NCBI RefSeq assembly: GCF_001431525.1
Contig: NZ_LDJH01000027.1
Location: 1-64,000 of the forward strand
Direction of reading: 5' to 3'
DNA: 64,000 bases
Source: Stenotrophomonas koreensis
GTDB lineage: Bacteria > Pseudomonadota > Gammaproteobacteria > Xanthomonadales > Xanthomonadaceae
Position 1 is the first letter of the stretch. Each line of letters opens with the position of its first letter. The notes under the pieces were generated by a model that was not told the DNA's origin, did no database searches, and was given only the letters and a program-made list of their open reading frames with translations. Shown here piece after piece: positions 46,576 to 56,465 of the stretch. The position numbers and the translations under genes are program-made.

Positions 46576-46594
46576 TTCGATAAGACTTATCGAA
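46576..46594. promoter_or_regulatory. Palindromic operator in the cyanophycinase/receptor gap
   Basis: A perfect 19-bp palindrome, arms TTCGATAAG and CTTATCGAA around one central base, lies in the 159-nt divergent gap. A second inverted repeat, TGACAC-n7-GTGTCA, is at 46635-46653. Both are well placed to control the two divergent genes; the regulator is not in the window. Confidence 0.65.
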
Positions 46595-46704
46595 ATAGCC
46601 AATGGATCACATTTAGGCGCAGAATACACCTGTCTGACACATGAATCGTGTCACGAACCAAACCTGAAGTTTCATCAAACCGTAGCGCCCAGGAGTCAGT
46701 TTTC

Positions 46705-49494
46705 ATGCGTAGACATGTCATGGTCGGTTCCATCCAACTGGCGCTACTGGCGCTTGCCGCGCCGGCAGTGGCGCAGTCATCGCCCAGCGCGCCGCAACAG
46801 CTGGATACCGTGCAGGTCACCGGCTCGCGGATTGCCCGCGCCCAGGTGGAAGGCCCGGCACCGGTCACCGTCATCACCGCCGAGCAGATCGCCTCCGCCG
46901 GCCTGGTCTCGGTGCCTGATGTGCTGCGCTCGCTGAGCCAGAACAGCGGCAGCGTGCAGGGCCAGCAGAACACCACCGGTGCCCAGTCCACCCCCGGTGC
47001 CCAGGCCGTGGACCTGCGCGGCCTCGGCCCCAACCACACCCTGGTGCTGATCAACGGCCGCCGTATCGCCGATTTCCCGCTGCCACTGAACGGCCGCAGC
47101 AACTTCACCGACATCGGCAACATCCCGCTGGGGATGATCGAGCGCATCGAGGTGCTCACCGGCAGTGCTTCGGCCGTGTACGGCTCGGACGCCATGGCCG
47201 GCGTGATCAACTTCATCCTGAAAAAATCCACTGACGGCCTGACCGTGGACTACCGCTACGGCGATACCCATGAGGGTGGCGGCGACTCGCATCGCCTGAC
47301 CCTGACCGGCGGCTTTGAAAAGGACAACTTCAGCGGCATCGTCGGCGTCGAGCTGCAGGACAAGAGTCCGCTGTGGGGCTACGAGCGCGATGTGCAGGAC
47401 TCCACCGCCGATGCGCCAACCGCGCGCCGCCGACTGCCACGTCTGGTCGCCCAGCGCCTGAACTGGGAGGACGACACCAACGTCGCCCCCAGTGGCGACT
47501 GTTCGGCCATGGCCGGGCTCAACGGCGGCACCACCGTCCTGACCGAAGACCGCTATGGAGAGCCGCTGTGCGGCAGCGAACGCGCCATTGCCTACCGCAC
47601 CATCGAGAACGAGCGCCGTGGCGCCACCGCCTACGGCGCGTTTGAGTACCGCTTCAACGAGGACCTGGCCTGGTTTGCCGACCTCCAGCTGGGCCACCAG
47701 AAGGTCAAGCTGCTCACCGGCACCAACGGCAATGACGTGGCCAGCGACCACATGGGCTGGGAATTCCATGACCCGGCTTCGCGCAACAACAACAGCGCCA
47801 AGGTGTTCTACAACCAGGCCACCGACAACCGCGAAATCTGGTCACGCCAGTTCAGCCCGGAAGAAGTGGGCGGGCTGGAAAACCGCATGAACACCACCAC
47901 CCAGAAGACCTTCTCCATCACCACCGGCCTGCAGGGCCGCCTGGGCGAGAACTGGGACTGGGAGGCCGCCTACAACCATTCCCAGTACAAGGCCGATGTG
48001 GACATGCCGCGCATCCGCGCTGCTGCTGCCAATGAATACTTCCTCGGCCCGCTGCTCGGTTACACCTCCTCGGGCTATGCAATCTACAACCCCGACCCGG
48101 CAAAACTGTTCTCGCCGGTATCGCCGGCCGATTTCGCCACATTCGGGGTGATGTCCACCTTCAAGCCGAAGGCCGACAACGACAACCTCAACCTCACCTT
48201 CAGCAACAGCGCCCTGTTCACCCTGCCGGCCGGTGATGTCGGCTTTGCCGGCACCGTGGAATACGGCCAACAGTCCTATGCGATCAACCCGGACCCGCTG
48301 GCCCTGACCGAAGACGCCTACTACGGCCCGCGCTACGGCGATGGCTCTGGCGAGCGTGACCGCTGGAGTGCCGCCGGCGAGCTGCGCCTGCCGCTGCTGG
48401 ATTCCCTCCAGGCCAGCGTGGCCGGCCGCTATGACCGCTACAGCTACGGCGACCAGGACCCGGGCAAGTTCACCTACAGTCTGGGCCTGGAATGGCGTCC
48501 TCTGGACAGCCTGCTGGTGCGCAGCTCCTACGGCACCGGCTTCCGTGCCCCGGACATGCACTACCTGTTTGCCGGCGAGGACTACTACCGCACCCGCTAC
48601 GCCACCGACTACTACGCCTGCCGCAGCGACGAGCCCGGCTTCAGCGATGGTGAGTGCTATGACGACGGCAGCTGGGACGTCAGCACCTTTGACGTCTATT
48701 CCGGCAACCAGAACCTGGACGTGGAAACCAGCAAGTCGTTCTCGGCCGGTTTCGTGTTCTCCCCGCTGGCCGGGCTGGACCTGAGCGTGGACTACTACCG
48801 CATCAAGATCAGCAACCAGGTCCAGGTGCAGGATCGTGAGCTGCTGCGCAGCACCGAAGCGGACTGCCGCCTGGGCGTGACCGATGACGGCGCCAGCGTG
48901 GACATCACCTCGCCGACCTGTGTGGATGCGCTGGCCCGGGTGATCCGCGATGCCGATGGCGAAATCACCAGCGTGCTGTTCGCCCCGATCAACATCGCAA
49001 ACGAAGAAACCTCGGGCCTGGACGTCAGCGCCAGCTACCGTTTCAGCACCGCCACGGCCGGCAACTTCCACCTCAACGGCAGCTACACCTGGGCGCGCCA
49101 GCACGAGCGTCAGCTGTATCCGGGCGATGCCTATGAGGACATGCTCGATGTCAGCTTCAGTGCCACCACCCTGCCCAGCAACAAGGGCAACCTGGGCCTG
49201 AGCTGGGACAAGGACGCCTTCGGTGCCAGCCTGTTCGGCAACTACCTGGGCCGGGTGGCCAACTATGACAACGATGCCTGGACCGACTCGACCTGGCGCT
49301 TCAACGCCAGTGCGCGCTATGACATCAACAGCCATCTGCGCGTGGCCCTGTCGGTGAACAACCTGTTCAACAAGATGCCGCCCAAGGACGCCACCTGGGC
49401 CAACTACCCGTACTACGACACCTCCTGGTTCAGTTCGGTAGGCCGCAGCTACTACCTGCAGGTCACCTGGAAGCTGGGCGGGGCCGCACTGTAA
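46705..49494 (+). CDS. TonB-dependent outer-membrane receptor
   Basis: A 929-residue TonB-dependent transporter. Residues 1-24 are a signal peptide; LDTVQVTGSRI (about 33-43) is a TonB-box-like segment; the plug domain runs to about 175 with VDLRGLGPNHTLVLINGRR and IERIEVLTGSASAVYGSDAMAGVINF; the rest is a 22-strand barrel rich in aromatic residues. Two CYxCRSDEP/ECYDDG cysteines suggest a disulfide in an external loop. No N-terminal signalling domain is present. The ATG at 46705 has AGGAG about 9 nt upstream. It is divergent from the cyanophycinase-peptidase pair, so its ligand may be cyanophycin fragments or another peptide; this is inference from context. Confidence 0.9.
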   Translation: MRRHVMVGSIQLALLALAAPAVAQSSPSAPQQLDTVQVTGSRIARAQVEGPAPVTVITAEQIASAGLVSVPDVLRSLSQNSGSVQGQQNTTGAQSTPGAQAVDLRGLGPNHTLVLINGRRIADFPLPLNGRSNFTDIGNIPLGMIERIEVLTGSASAVYGSDAMAGVINFILKKSTDGLTVDYRYGDTHEGGGDSHRLTLTGGFEKDNFSGIVGVELQDKSPLWGYERDVQDSTADAPTARRRLPRLVAQRLNWEDDTNVAPSGDCSAMAGLNGGTTVLTEDRYGEPLCGSERAIAYRTIENERRGATAYGAFEYRFNEDLAWFADLQLGHQKVKLLTGTNGNDVASDHMGWEFHDPASRNNNSAKVFYNQATDNREIWSRQFSPEEVGGLENRMNTTTQKTFSITTGLQGRLGENWDWEAAYNHSQYKADVDMPRIRAAAANEYFLGPLLGYTSSGYAIYNPDPAKLFSPVSPADFATFGVMSTFKPKADNDNLNLTFSNSALFTLPAGDVGFAGTVEYGQQSYAINPDPLALTEDAYYGPRYGDGSGERDRWSAAGELRLPLLDSLQASVAGRYDRYSYGDQDPGKFTYSLGLEWRPLDSLLVRSSYGTGFRAPDMHYLFAGEDYYRTRYATDYYACRSDEPGFSDGECYDDGSWDVSTFDVYSGNQNLDVETSKSFSAGFVFSPLAGLDLSVDYYRIKISNQVQVQDRELLRSTEADCRLGVTDDGASVDITSPTCVDALARVIRDADGEITSVLFAPINIANEETSGLDVSASYRFSTATAGNFHLNGSYTWARQHERQLYPGDAYEDMLDVSFSATTLPSNKGNLGLSWDKDAFGASLFGNYLGRVANYDNDAWTDSTWRFNASARYDINSHLRVALSVNNLFNKMPPKDATWANYPYYDTSWFSSVGRSYYLQVTWKLGGAAL

Positions 49495-49516
49495 GACGCG
49501 GCTTGAGCCTGCATGG

Positions 49517-49541
49517 GAACGCCCCGCATTGCGGGGCGTTC
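49517..49541 (+). terminator. Terminator of the TonB receptor gene
   Basis: An 11-bp stem GAACGCCCCGC/GCGGGGCGTTC with a 3-nt loop, followed by TTGTTT, 22 nt past the stop. Confidence 0.85.
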
Positions 49542-49587
49542 TTGTTTACCCCCTGCGCAGCCATCGCAGCAAACACCGCGCACAAAA

Positions 49588-49607
49588 AACCCGCCTTGCG
49601 GCGGGTT
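49588..49607 (-). terminator. ychF terminator
   Basis: Minus-strand AACCCGCC/GGCGGGTT stem with a GCAA loop followed by TTTTTTG, just past the ychF stop. It closes the long minus-strand unit that runs from the TPR gene. Confidence 0.9.
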
Positions 49608-49627
49608 CTTCAAACCGGTCGCATCAA

Positions 49628-50719
49628 TCAGACGTTGAAGCGGAAATGCAGCACGTCGCCTTCCTTGACGATGTAGTCCTTGCCCTCCAGGCGCAGGCGC
49701 CCGGCTTCCTTGGCACCGGCCTCGCCCTTGAGGTTGATGAAGTCGTCATAGCCAATGGTTTCGGCGCGGATGAAACCACGTTCGAAATCGGTATGGATGA
49801 CGCCGGCAGCCTGCGGCGCGGTGGAACCGGCACGCAGCTGCCAGGCGCGCACTTCCTTCACCCCGGCGGTGAAGTAGGTCTGCAGGCCGAGCAGCTTGTA
49901 ACCGGCGCGGATGACGCGGTTCAGGCCCGGCTCGTCCAGCCCCAGGTCCTTGAGGAACTCGTCGCGGTCGGCGTCCTCCAGCTGGGACAGCTCTTCCTCG
50001 ATGGCAGCGCACACCGGCACCACTTCGGCACCCTCTTCCTGCGCACGCGCACGCACCGCGTCCAGATGCGGGTTGTTCTCGAACCCGTCCTCGGCCACGT
50101 TGGCGATGTACATCAGCGGCTTGAGGGTGATCAGGAACATGTCACGGACCAGGGCCTTTTCCTCGGCATCCAGCCCGGCCGAGCGGGCCGAACGGCCCTG
50201 GTCGAGCACGGCCACCAGCTTTTCCAGCACCGGCTTGCGGGCCAGCGCTTCCTTGTCATTGGCCTTGGCTGCGCGGGTGGCACGGTCCAGCGCCTTGAGC
50301 ACTGATTCCAGGTCAGCCAGCGCCAGCTCGGTGTCGATGGTGTCGATGTCGGCGATCGGATCGACCTTGTTGGCCACGTGGATCACGTTGCCATCTTCGA
50401 AGCAGCGCACCACGTGGGCGATGGCGTCGGTCTCGCGGATGTGGGCCAGGAACTTGTTGCCCAGGCCCTCACCCTTGGAGGCGCCGGCCACCAGGCCAGC
50501 GATGTCCACGAACTCCATCGTGGTCGGGATCACGCGCTCGGGCTTGACGATGGCCGCCAGTGCATCCAGGCGCGGGTCCGGCACCGGCACGATGCCGGTG
50601 TTCGGCTCGATGGTGCAGAACGGGAAGTTGGCCGCGGCGATGCCGGCCTTGGTCAGGGCGTTGAACAGGGTCGACTTGCCGACGTTGGGCAGGCCGACGA
50701 TGCCGCATTTGATACCCAT
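49628..50719 (-). CDS. ychF: Ribosome-binding ATPase YchF
   Basis: A 363-residue YchF of the Obg superfamily. G1 is [12 protein letters not shown], switch and G3 are [20 protein letters not shown], and the G4-like NVAED replaces NKxD, explaining the ATP preference of the family. A coiled-coil lies near residues 130-200 and a TGS domain at the C-terminus. It is linked to oxidative stress and translation. The start at 50719 follows GGAGCAATCTC. It lies downstream of pth as in E. coli. Confidence 0.96.
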   Translation of the reverse strand: MGIKCGIVGLPNVGKSTLFNALTKAGIAAANFPFCTIEPNTGIVPVPDPRLDALAAIVKPERVIPTTMEFVDIAGLVAGASKGEGLGNKFLAHIRETDAIAHVVRCFEDGNVIHVANKVDPIADIDTIDTELALADLESVLKALDRATRAAKANDKEALARKPVLEKLVAVLDQGRSARSAGLDAEEKALVRDMFLITLKPLMYIANVAEDGFENNPHLDAVRARAQEEGAEVVPVCAAIEEELSQLEDADRDEFLKDLGLDEPGLNRVIRAGYKLLGLQTYFTAGVKEVRAWQLRAGSTAPQAAGVIHTDFERGFIRAETIGYDDFINLKGEAGAKEAGRLRLEGKDYIVKEGDVLHFRFNV

Positions 50720-50781
50720 GAGATTGCTCCGCAATAGTTTCGAGACTGGGCGCTATCGGCTCGCAAGCCGGCACTGCCCAA

Positions 50782-51363
50782 TCACGTTTTGGTGGTATGA
50801 AGGCGCTTCATCGCCTCGTTGAAATCACCTGCCACCGCCAGCGGCAGTACATCGATGGCGGCATCGATGGCCCGATCCTGCAGGATCTGCTCATCACTGC
50901 CCGGGCGCGAGAGCACCCAGCCAACCACCCGCTCCTTGCTGCCGGGATGGCCAATGCCGACGCGCAGACGGTGGAACCGGCCATGTCCGAGCAGGCGGAT
51001 GATGTCGCGCAGGCCGTTCTGGCCGCCATGGCCGCCGTCAAACTTCAAGCGGGCAACACCAGCAGCCAGATCCAGCTCGTCATGCGCCACCAAGGTCTGC
51101 TCGGGCGCAATTTTCCAGAACTGCTGGGCAGCAATCACCGACTTGCCAGACAGGTTCATGAAGGTGGCCGGCTTGAGCAACCAGACCGCTTGCCCGGCGA
51201 TATCCACCTTGCAGGTCTGCCCGAACAGCTTGGCGTCCACGCTCCAGCGTGCACCGGCCTTTTCTGCCAGGGCTTCAACGAAATGAAACCCGGCGTTGTG
51301 CCGGGTTCGGGCATGTTCGGCACCGGGGTTGCCCAGGCCGACGATCAGTTTCAGACCACTCAT
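50782..51363 (-). CDS. pth: Peptidyl-tRNA hydrolase
   Basis: A 193-residue Pth, which frees tRNA from prematurely released peptidyl-tRNA. LIVGLGNPGAEHARTRHNAGFHFVEALA holds the catalytic His, LLKPATFMNLSGKSV and the Asp of HDELDL are conserved, and GGHGGQNGLRDII follows. It sits between rplY and ychF. Normal length. Confidence 0.97.
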   Translation of the reverse strand: MSGLKLIVGLGNPGAEHARTRHNAGFHFVEALAEKAGARWSVDAKLFGQTCKVDIAGQAVWLLKPATFMNLSGKSVIAAQQFWKIAPEQTLVAHDELDLAAGVARLKFDGGHGGQNGLRDIIRLLGHGRFHRLRVGIGHPGSKERVVGWVLSRPGSDEQILQDRAIDAAIDVLPLAVAGDFNEAMKRLHTTKT

Positions 51364-51387
51364 GTCCGCTCTGCGACTCCTTCATGA

Positions 51388-51412
51388 CAGGGCCCGCCAG
51401 TGGCGGGCCCTG
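51388..51412 (-). promoter_or_regulatory. Hairpin between rplY and pth
   Basis: An 11-bp stem CAGGGCCCGCC/GGCGGGCCCTG with a 3-nt loop lies just past the rplY stop. There is no T-run, so it may only reduce read-through into pth. Confidence 0.5.
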
Positions 51413-51427
51413 TACACACAGCCAGGA

Positions 51428-51994
51428 TTACTTGGCGGTGACCACAGCGGTGTTGTGGTCGGCGCCCAGCTTCAGGGCCGGGATTTCCACGCCTTCCGGC
51501 AGCTTCAGGTCCGACAGGTAGACCATGTCACCGGCCTTCAGCTCGGACAGGTCCACTTCGATGGACTGCGGCAGGTTGCCCGGCAGGCAGGCGATGGTGA
51601 CGTCCTTCAGCTCGTGCGAGACGGTCACGTCGGCGGACTTGCCGGCCGGCGAGATCTCTTCATTGATGAAGGTCAGCGGCACCGAAGCGACCAGCACTTC
51701 GTTGGCGTTCACGCGCTGGAAGTCCAGGTGCAGGATCTGCTGCTTGAACGGGTGACGCTGCAGGTCACGCAGCAGCACCTGCTGGGTGGTGCCATCCAGG
51801 TTCAGGGTGATGATCGAGGAGTAGAACCACTCGTTGTGCTGGGCCAGCCAGATTTCGTTGTGGTTGAACTGGACCATTGCCGGCTCACGGCCACCGCCAT
51901 AGACGATGCCCGGGACCGAACCGGCGCGACGCAGGCGGCGGCTCGCACCCTGACCTTGCACTTCGCGCAGGGAAACCTTGATTTCGTTTGCCAT
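51428..51994 (-). CDS. rplY: 50S ribosomal protein L25 (CTC/TL5 type)
   Basis: A 188-residue L25 of the long CTC type, which binds 5S rRNA. The N-terminal L25 domain has GASRRLRRAGSVPGIVYGG and QLQ-type NEWFYSSIITLNL; an extra C-terminal beta domain follows. The start at 51994 begins MANEIKVSL; an in-frame ATG at 52009 is possible but has a poorer spacing. It follows prs, with a hairpin between. Confidence 0.93.
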   Translation of the reverse strand: MANEIKVSLREVQGQGASRRLRRAGSVPGIVYGGGREPAMVQFNHNEIWLAQHNEWFYSSIITLNLDGTTQQVLLRDLQRHPFKQQILHLDFQRVNANEVLVASVPLTFINEEISPAGKSADVTVSHELKDVTIACLPGNLPQSIEVDLSELKAGDMVYLSDLKLPEGVEIPALKLGADHNTAVVTAK

Positions 51995-52070
51995 GTTTGC
52001 ATTTCTCATTGGTTGCACTGCCTCGCGGCAGGGCGTGAATGACTCTTCCGCGACCAGAAGAGCCAGGAAA

Positions 52071-52091
52071 GCGCCGACAGGAGGTCGGCGC
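52071..52091 (-). terminator. Hairpin between prs and rplY
   Basis: Minus-strand GCGCCGAC/GTCGGCGC 8-bp stem followed by TTTCCT, just after the prs stop. It looks like a weak terminator or attenuator ahead of rplY. Confidence 0.5.
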
Positions 52092-52098
52092 CGGGAGG

Positions 52099-53058
52099 TC
52101 AGTCGACGTACATCGAGCTGACCGACTCGCCGAAGGCGATGCGACGCATCGTTTCGGCCAGCATTTCGGCCACCGAGATCTGGCGGATCTTCGGGCACAG
52201 GCGTGCCACGTCAGACAGCGGGATCGTATCGGTTACCACCAGCTCATCGAGCTGGGAGTTGTTCAGGTTGTCCACTGCCGGGCCGGAGAGCACGGCATGG
52301 GTGCAGTAGGCAGCCACCTTCAGTGCACCGCGCGCCTTCAGGGCAGCAGCGGCCGCACACAGGGTGCCGGCGGTGTCGACGATGTCATCGACCATCACGC
52401 AGTTCTTGCCTTCCACGTCACCGATGATGTTCATCACGGTGGCAACGTTGGCGCGCGGACGGCGCTTGTCGATGATCGCCAGTTCGGCATCGTCCAGCCG
52501 CTTGGCCACCGCACGCGCACGCACAACGCCACCCACGTCCGGGCTGACCACGATCAGGTTCTGGGTGCCATAGGCGCGCCAGATATCGGCCAGCAGCAGC
52601 GGCGAGGCGTAGACATTGTCCACCGGCATGTCGAAGAAGCCCTGGATCTGATCCGCATGCAGGTCCACGGTCAGGATCTGGTCGGTATGCACGGCCGAGA
52701 ACATCTTGGCCGCTACCTTGGCGGTGATCGGCACGCGCGAGGAACGCATGCGGCGGTCCTGGCGGGCATAGCCGAAGTACGGCACCACGGCGGTGACGCT
52801 GCTGGCACTGGCGCGCTTGAGCGCGTCGATGATCACCAGCAGCTCCATCAGGTTCTCGGCGCTGGGCGCACAGGTCGGCTGTACGACGAACACGTCCTGC
52901 TTGCGGACGTTTTCCTGGATCTCGACCTGTACTTCACCATCGGAGAAGTGCGACACCAGCATCTTGCCCGGGCGGATGCCCAGTTCCTTGCAGATGTCGT
53001 GGGCCAGACGCTTGTTGGCGTTGCCGGAGAAGACCAGCAGATTGGGGGAGTCTTGCAT
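52099..53058 (-). CDS. prs: Ribose-phosphate pyrophosphokinase
   Basis: A 319-residue PRPP synthetase, making PRPP for nucleotide, His and Trp synthesis. [42 protein letters not shown], the YARQDRR segment, and the PRPP loop [12 protein letters not shown] are all typical. It is downstream of tRNA-Gln, as in many gammaproteobacteria near ispE. Confidence 0.97.
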   Translation of the reverse strand: MQDSPNLLVFSGNANKRLAHDICKELGIRPGKMLVSHFSDGEVQVEIQENVRKQDVFVVQPTCAPSAENLMELLVIIDALKRASASSVTAVVPYFGYARQDRRMRSSRVPITAKVAAKMFSAVHTDQILTVDLHADQIQGFFDMPVDNVYASPLLLADIWRAYGTQNLIVVSPDVGGVVRARAVAKRLDDAELAIIDKRRPRANVATVMNIIGDVEGKNCVMVDDIVDTAGTLCAAAAALKARGALKVAAYCTHAVLSGPAVDNLNNSQLDELVVTDTIPLSDVARLCPKIRQISVAEMLAETMRRIAFGESVSSMYVD

Positions 53059-53145
53059 GGGGGAGCTCTGCGCGGAGGAATACGGTATCGATGCGGCACT
53101 ACAGCGGCACCGGTGCGGCCCGTCCCGGACGTTACCGGCGTCAAA

Positions 53146-53222
53146 TGGCAGGGATGGTAGGATTCGAACCTACGAATGCCAGGATCAAAACCTGGTGCCT
53201 TGGGCCTCTTGGCGACATCCCT
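53146..53222 (-). tRNA. tRNA-Gln (TTG)
   Basis: A 77-nt tRNA with acceptor stem AGGGATG/CATCCCT, anticodon stem CCAGG/CCTGG around TTTTGAT with anticodon TTG, GTAGG/CCTAC T-stem and encoded CCA. It lies between ispE and prs in the same unit. Confidence 0.96.
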
Positions 53223-53225
53223 ACA

Positions 53226-54101
53226 TCAAACGTCCATCGCGTCCAGCGCATCGAGCAATGGCGAACGGTCAACACCCGCCACCACCCGCGCTTGCAGCAT
53301 CTTTGGCAAAGACTCCAGCGCCTGCTGTGCAGCGTCGCGCGTGGGGTATTCAACAAAGCAGCCGCTCCCCGATCCGGTAAGGCGTGGCGTACCGACCTGT
53401 GCCAGGAGCTGGAACGCCGCCTCTACAGCAGGCTCCAGTGCACGCAGCACAGGCTCGAACGCGTTGCCGGTCAGAGCCCCGGAAGCGAAGTCGCCTATTA
53501 TCACCGCAGGGGTATCACGCGTCAATCTTTCGGACCGGAAGAGCGCGGCTGTCGGCACGTGCACCCCGGGATCAACCAGCAGATACCACGCCGGCGGCAG
53601 GGTGATGGGGGTCAGCCGCTCACCGACGCCCTCGGCCCAGGCATTGTGCCCGCGCACGAACACCGGCACATCGGCACCCAGTGCCAGCCCCAGTTCAGCC
53701 AATGCATCCACCGACAACCCGGTCTTCCACAGGCGGTTGAGCACCACCAGCACGGTGGCCGCATCCGAAGAGCCGCCCCCGAAACCGCCGCCAGCCGGCA
53801 CCTGCTTGTCGACACGGATTTCCGCGCCCTGGCCACAGTCGGTAGCCTGCTGCAGGACCCGGGCCGCACGCACCGCCAGGTCCTGTTCAGGGGCAACCCC
53901 GGCCACCGAATCGCCGATGCGCAGGATCTGCCCGTCACTGCGCGTGCGCAGACCGATGCGATCGCCCCAGTCGAGCAGGCGGAATACCGTCTGCAGCAGG
54001 TGATAGCCATCGGCACGACGCCCGGTGATGTGCAAAAACAGGTTCAACTTCGCCGGTGCCGGCCACCACGACCAAGCGCCAGCCTCACTTGCATCCATCA
54101 T
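53226..54101 (-). CDS. ispE: 4-diphosphocytidyl-2-C-methyl-D-erythritol kinase
   Basis: A 291-residue GHMP kinase of the MEP isoprenoid pathway. [27 protein letters not shown] carries the substrate-binding Lys and Asp region; the ATP-binding [17 protein letters not shown] and the C-terminal [12 protein letters not shown] motif are present. The ATG at 54101 overlaps the lolB stop by four bases; a GTG six codons earlier and an ATG one codon later are alternatives. It follows lolB, as in E. coli. Confidence 0.95.
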   Translation of the reverse strand: MMDASEAGAWSWWPAPAKLNLFLHITGRRADGYHLLQTVFRLLDWGDRIGLRTRSDGQILRIGDSVAGVAPEQDLAVRAARVLQQATDCGQGAEIRVDKQVPAGGGFGGGSSDAATVLVVLNRLWKTGLSVDALAELGLALGADVPVFVRGHNAWAEGVGERLTPITLPPAWYLLVDPGVHVPTAALFRSERLTRDTPAVIIGDFASGALTGNAFEPVLRALEPAVEAAFQLLAQVGTPRLTGSGSGCFVEYPTRDAAQQALESLPKMLQARVVAGVDRSPLLDALDAMDV

Positions 54102-54730
54102 GGTTCCCAACCCGTCCACTGGTCGACCAGCAGGCGCACCCGCGCCTGTCCATTGACCGCATCGATCCGCCGTGGCAACGCCGGGCGCGTACCCTCGGCG
54201 TCATACCACTGGCTGAAATGCACCTCCCAGTCATCCTGCCGCGCCTGCAACGGGCGTCCGGCGCCATCGCGCTGCAGCGCCGAGGCATCGCTGGCGAGCA
54301 CCCCGCGCACCCAGTCGCCCAGGCTGGCGATGGGCAGGTCCCAGCCGGTGGACTGCTGGACCAGCGCGCGCGCATCGCTGCCCTGGCGCGTGCCGCCCTG
54401 CAGCCCCTCCAGACGGGCCTGGCCGCTGGCAAAATCCATCGACAACTCCCAACCCTGGCGGGTCACCGGCGCACTGAGCCGGGCAGAAAAGCCGTTGCCG
54501 GCCTGCGCCCAGTCCAGGCGACCGCTGCCGCCATCGCGGCCATTGCTCACCGCCACGCGACCGGAAAAACCCCACTCCAGCTGCGCCAGCACCTGGCGCA
54601 CGCGGGCCCGCTCTGCCTGCAGGGCCTGCGCATCGGGCACGGCCACCGGCGGGGGCGCCGACACGTGCGGCAGGCTGCTGCAGCCACTGAGGGCCAGCAC
54701 AGAGAGACTGATCAACAGGCGTTTTTTCAT
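54098..54730 (-). CDS. lolB: Outer-membrane lipoprotein receptor LolB
   Basis: A 210-residue LolB, the outer-membrane acceptor of lipoproteins delivered by Lol[18 protein letters not shown] is a lipoprotein signal with Cys17 as the lipidated residue. [29 protein letters not shown] matches the conserved LolB core. It overlaps the TPR gene by four bases upstream and ispE by four bases downstream, so all three are coupled. Confidence 0.92.
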   Translation of the reverse strand: MKKRLLISLSVLALSGCSSLPHVSAPPPVAVPDAQALQAERARVRQVLAQLEWGFSGRVAVSNGRDGGSGRLDWAQAGNGFSARLSAPVTRQGWELSMDFASGQARLEGLQGGTRQGSDARALVQQSTGWDLPIASLGDWVRGVLASDASALQRDGAGRPLQARQDDWEVHFSQWYDAEGTRPALPRRIDAVNGQARVRLLVDQWTGWEP

Positions 54731-56400
54731 GGCTCCAGCCTGTCACGCAACTGCTGAACCGCACGGCTGTCCGGATCCAGCGCCACTGCCTGGCGGTAGA
54801 TGATTTGCGCCTGCTGCCGCTCACCCAGCGCCAGCAGGACTTCGGCCAGGTGCGCGCCGATCTCGGCATCGCGCTGCAATGACCAGGCCCGCTGCAGCTG
54901 TTCCAGCGCCTGTTGATGACGACCCAGGCGATACAGTACCCAGCCATAGCTGTCGATGATGGCCGCATTGTCCGGCTCGGCAACCCGCGCCCGGTCGATC
55001 AGCGACAGGGCTTCGCCATAGCGGGTGGTGCGGTCGGCCAGGATGTAGCCCAGCGCATTGAGCGCGGCGGCACTTTCCGGCTCCTGCACCAGCAGCGCCT
55101 GCAGGTCGGCTTCGGCACGTACCACATCGTCCTGCTGCTCCCAGTACAGGCCGCGCGCATACAGCAGCGCCGCCTCGCCGGGAAAGGCCGCCAGGGCGCG
55201 GGTCAGTGCCTGCAGCTGATTGCGCGGATCACGCAGCAGGCCATGCAGCTCGGCTTCGGCCAGGTAGGCATCACGGCGGATTTCCCGGTCCATCAGCACA
55301 TCGTCCTGCAGCGCGCGCGCGGCCTGCAGGGCCTGCTGCGAGCGCCCCATATGGTGCAGCACGCCGATGGCGCGCAACTGTGCCTCGCCGCGCTCGGGAC
55401 CATTGGCCACCGCCCGGTACCAGGCCAGGGCCTGCTCCGGCCGCAACAGGTACTGGGCGATCTTGCCCAGCAGCAGGCGCTGGGCCGCATCCGGCTGTGA
55501 ACCAGCCTCGGCAACCAGGCTTTCATACAGCGCCTCCAGGCCCGGCAGATCCTGCTGGCGTACCAGCAACGCCGCACGCAGGCCCCAGCTCTGGACCGAC
55601 TGCTCCCCCAGCGCCATCACCTGCGCCGCGCGCGCCCATTGCCCCATCGCGTCGTACTGCGCGGCCAGGGCATTGCGCAGGGCGACATCCCCGGCCACCC
55701 GTGCCTGCAACGGCTCCAGCACCGCCAGCGCCTCCTCCACCTGTCCATTGCTGTGCAGCTGGTTGGCATGCAGCAAGGCCACCCGCGGGTCATCGGGAAA
55801 ATGACGCACGGCCGCCGGCACCATGGCCGCCACCAGCTGGCGCTGGTCCAACCGCAACAGCAGGCGGCCCAGCTCCTGCCACAGCTCCATCGTGGGCGGC
55901 AGCTGCTCGGCCTGCAGCAGTGCCGCGACCACCTCGCTGACCGCCGTGCGGTTGCCCGCCGCATTGATCAAGGCTCCCAGTGCCTGGCGCCAGGCCTGCG
56001 GATCCGGATCATTCATCAACCCCGCCAACAGCGGCTGGGCACTGGCCACATCGCCATCGCGCAGCGCCAGCGCCGCGGTGCTGGCACGCACCCCGGGCGC
56101 ATGCGGCGACTGCGCCCGCCACAGCGCCAGGGCCTGTTCGGCCAGAGCGCGTTCATTGGCCAGAATGGCAAGCCGGGTGGCACGTTCAGAAAGCCGGGTG
56201 TCACGCCCGCTGGCCTGGGCAGCAGCAAAGTACGCCGCAGCGGCCTGATCCAGGCGCCCGGACTGCAGCGCAAACTCTGCCTGCAGGCTGGCCTGCAGGG
56301 GTTCCACCGGCAACTTCACCGGCCAGCCCTGCGCCATTGCAGCCATCGGCAGGAGCAATGAAATCAGTAGAAAAGATTTACTGCGCAAACTATGAGGCAT
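54727..56400 (-). CDS. Exported tetratricopeptide-repeat protein
   Basis: A 557-residue protein with a signal peptide (residues 1-24, ending AAMAQG) and TPR-like helical repeats over most of its length; the clearest are near the C-terminus (AALNALGYILADRTTRYGEALSLIDRARVAEPDNAAIIDSYGWVLYRLGRHQQALEQLQRAW). It is probably a periplasmic or envelope scaffold. Its partner is unknown. The fixed place upstream of lolB suggests a link with lipoprotein sorting or envelope assembly, but only position supports this. The ribosome site is weak. Confidence 0.85.
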   Translation of the reverse strand: MPHSLRSKSFLLISLLLPMAAMAQGWPVKLPVEPLQASLQAEFALQSGRLDQAAAAYFAAAQASGRDTRLSERATRLAILANERALAEQALALWRAQSPHAPGVRASTAALALRDGDVASAQPLLAGLMNDPDPQAWRQALGALINAAGNRTAVSEVVAALLQAEQLPPTMELWQELGRLLLRLDQRQLVAAMVPAAVRHFPDDPRVALLHANQLHSNGQVEEALAVLEPLQARVAGDVALRNALAAQYDAMGQWARAAQVMALGEQSVQSWGLRAALLVRQQDLPGLEALYESLVAEAGSQPDAAQRLLLGKIAQYLLRPEQALAWYRAVANGPERGEAQLRAIGVLHHMGRSQQALQAARALQDDVLMDREIRRDAYLAEAELHGLLRDPRNQLQALTRALAAFPGEAALLYARGLYWEQQDDVVRAEADLQALLVQEPESAAALNALGYILADRTTRYGEALSLIDRARVAEPDNAAIIDSYGWVLYRLGRHQQALEQLQRAWSLQRDAEIGAHLAEVLLALGERQQAQIIYRQAVALDPDSRAVQQLRDRLEP

Positions 56401-56465
56401 CTGCGGGCGCCGGGACGTAAAATGGGGAGATCAATGGCCAGCAGCTTAACGCAAGCAATCTATTC

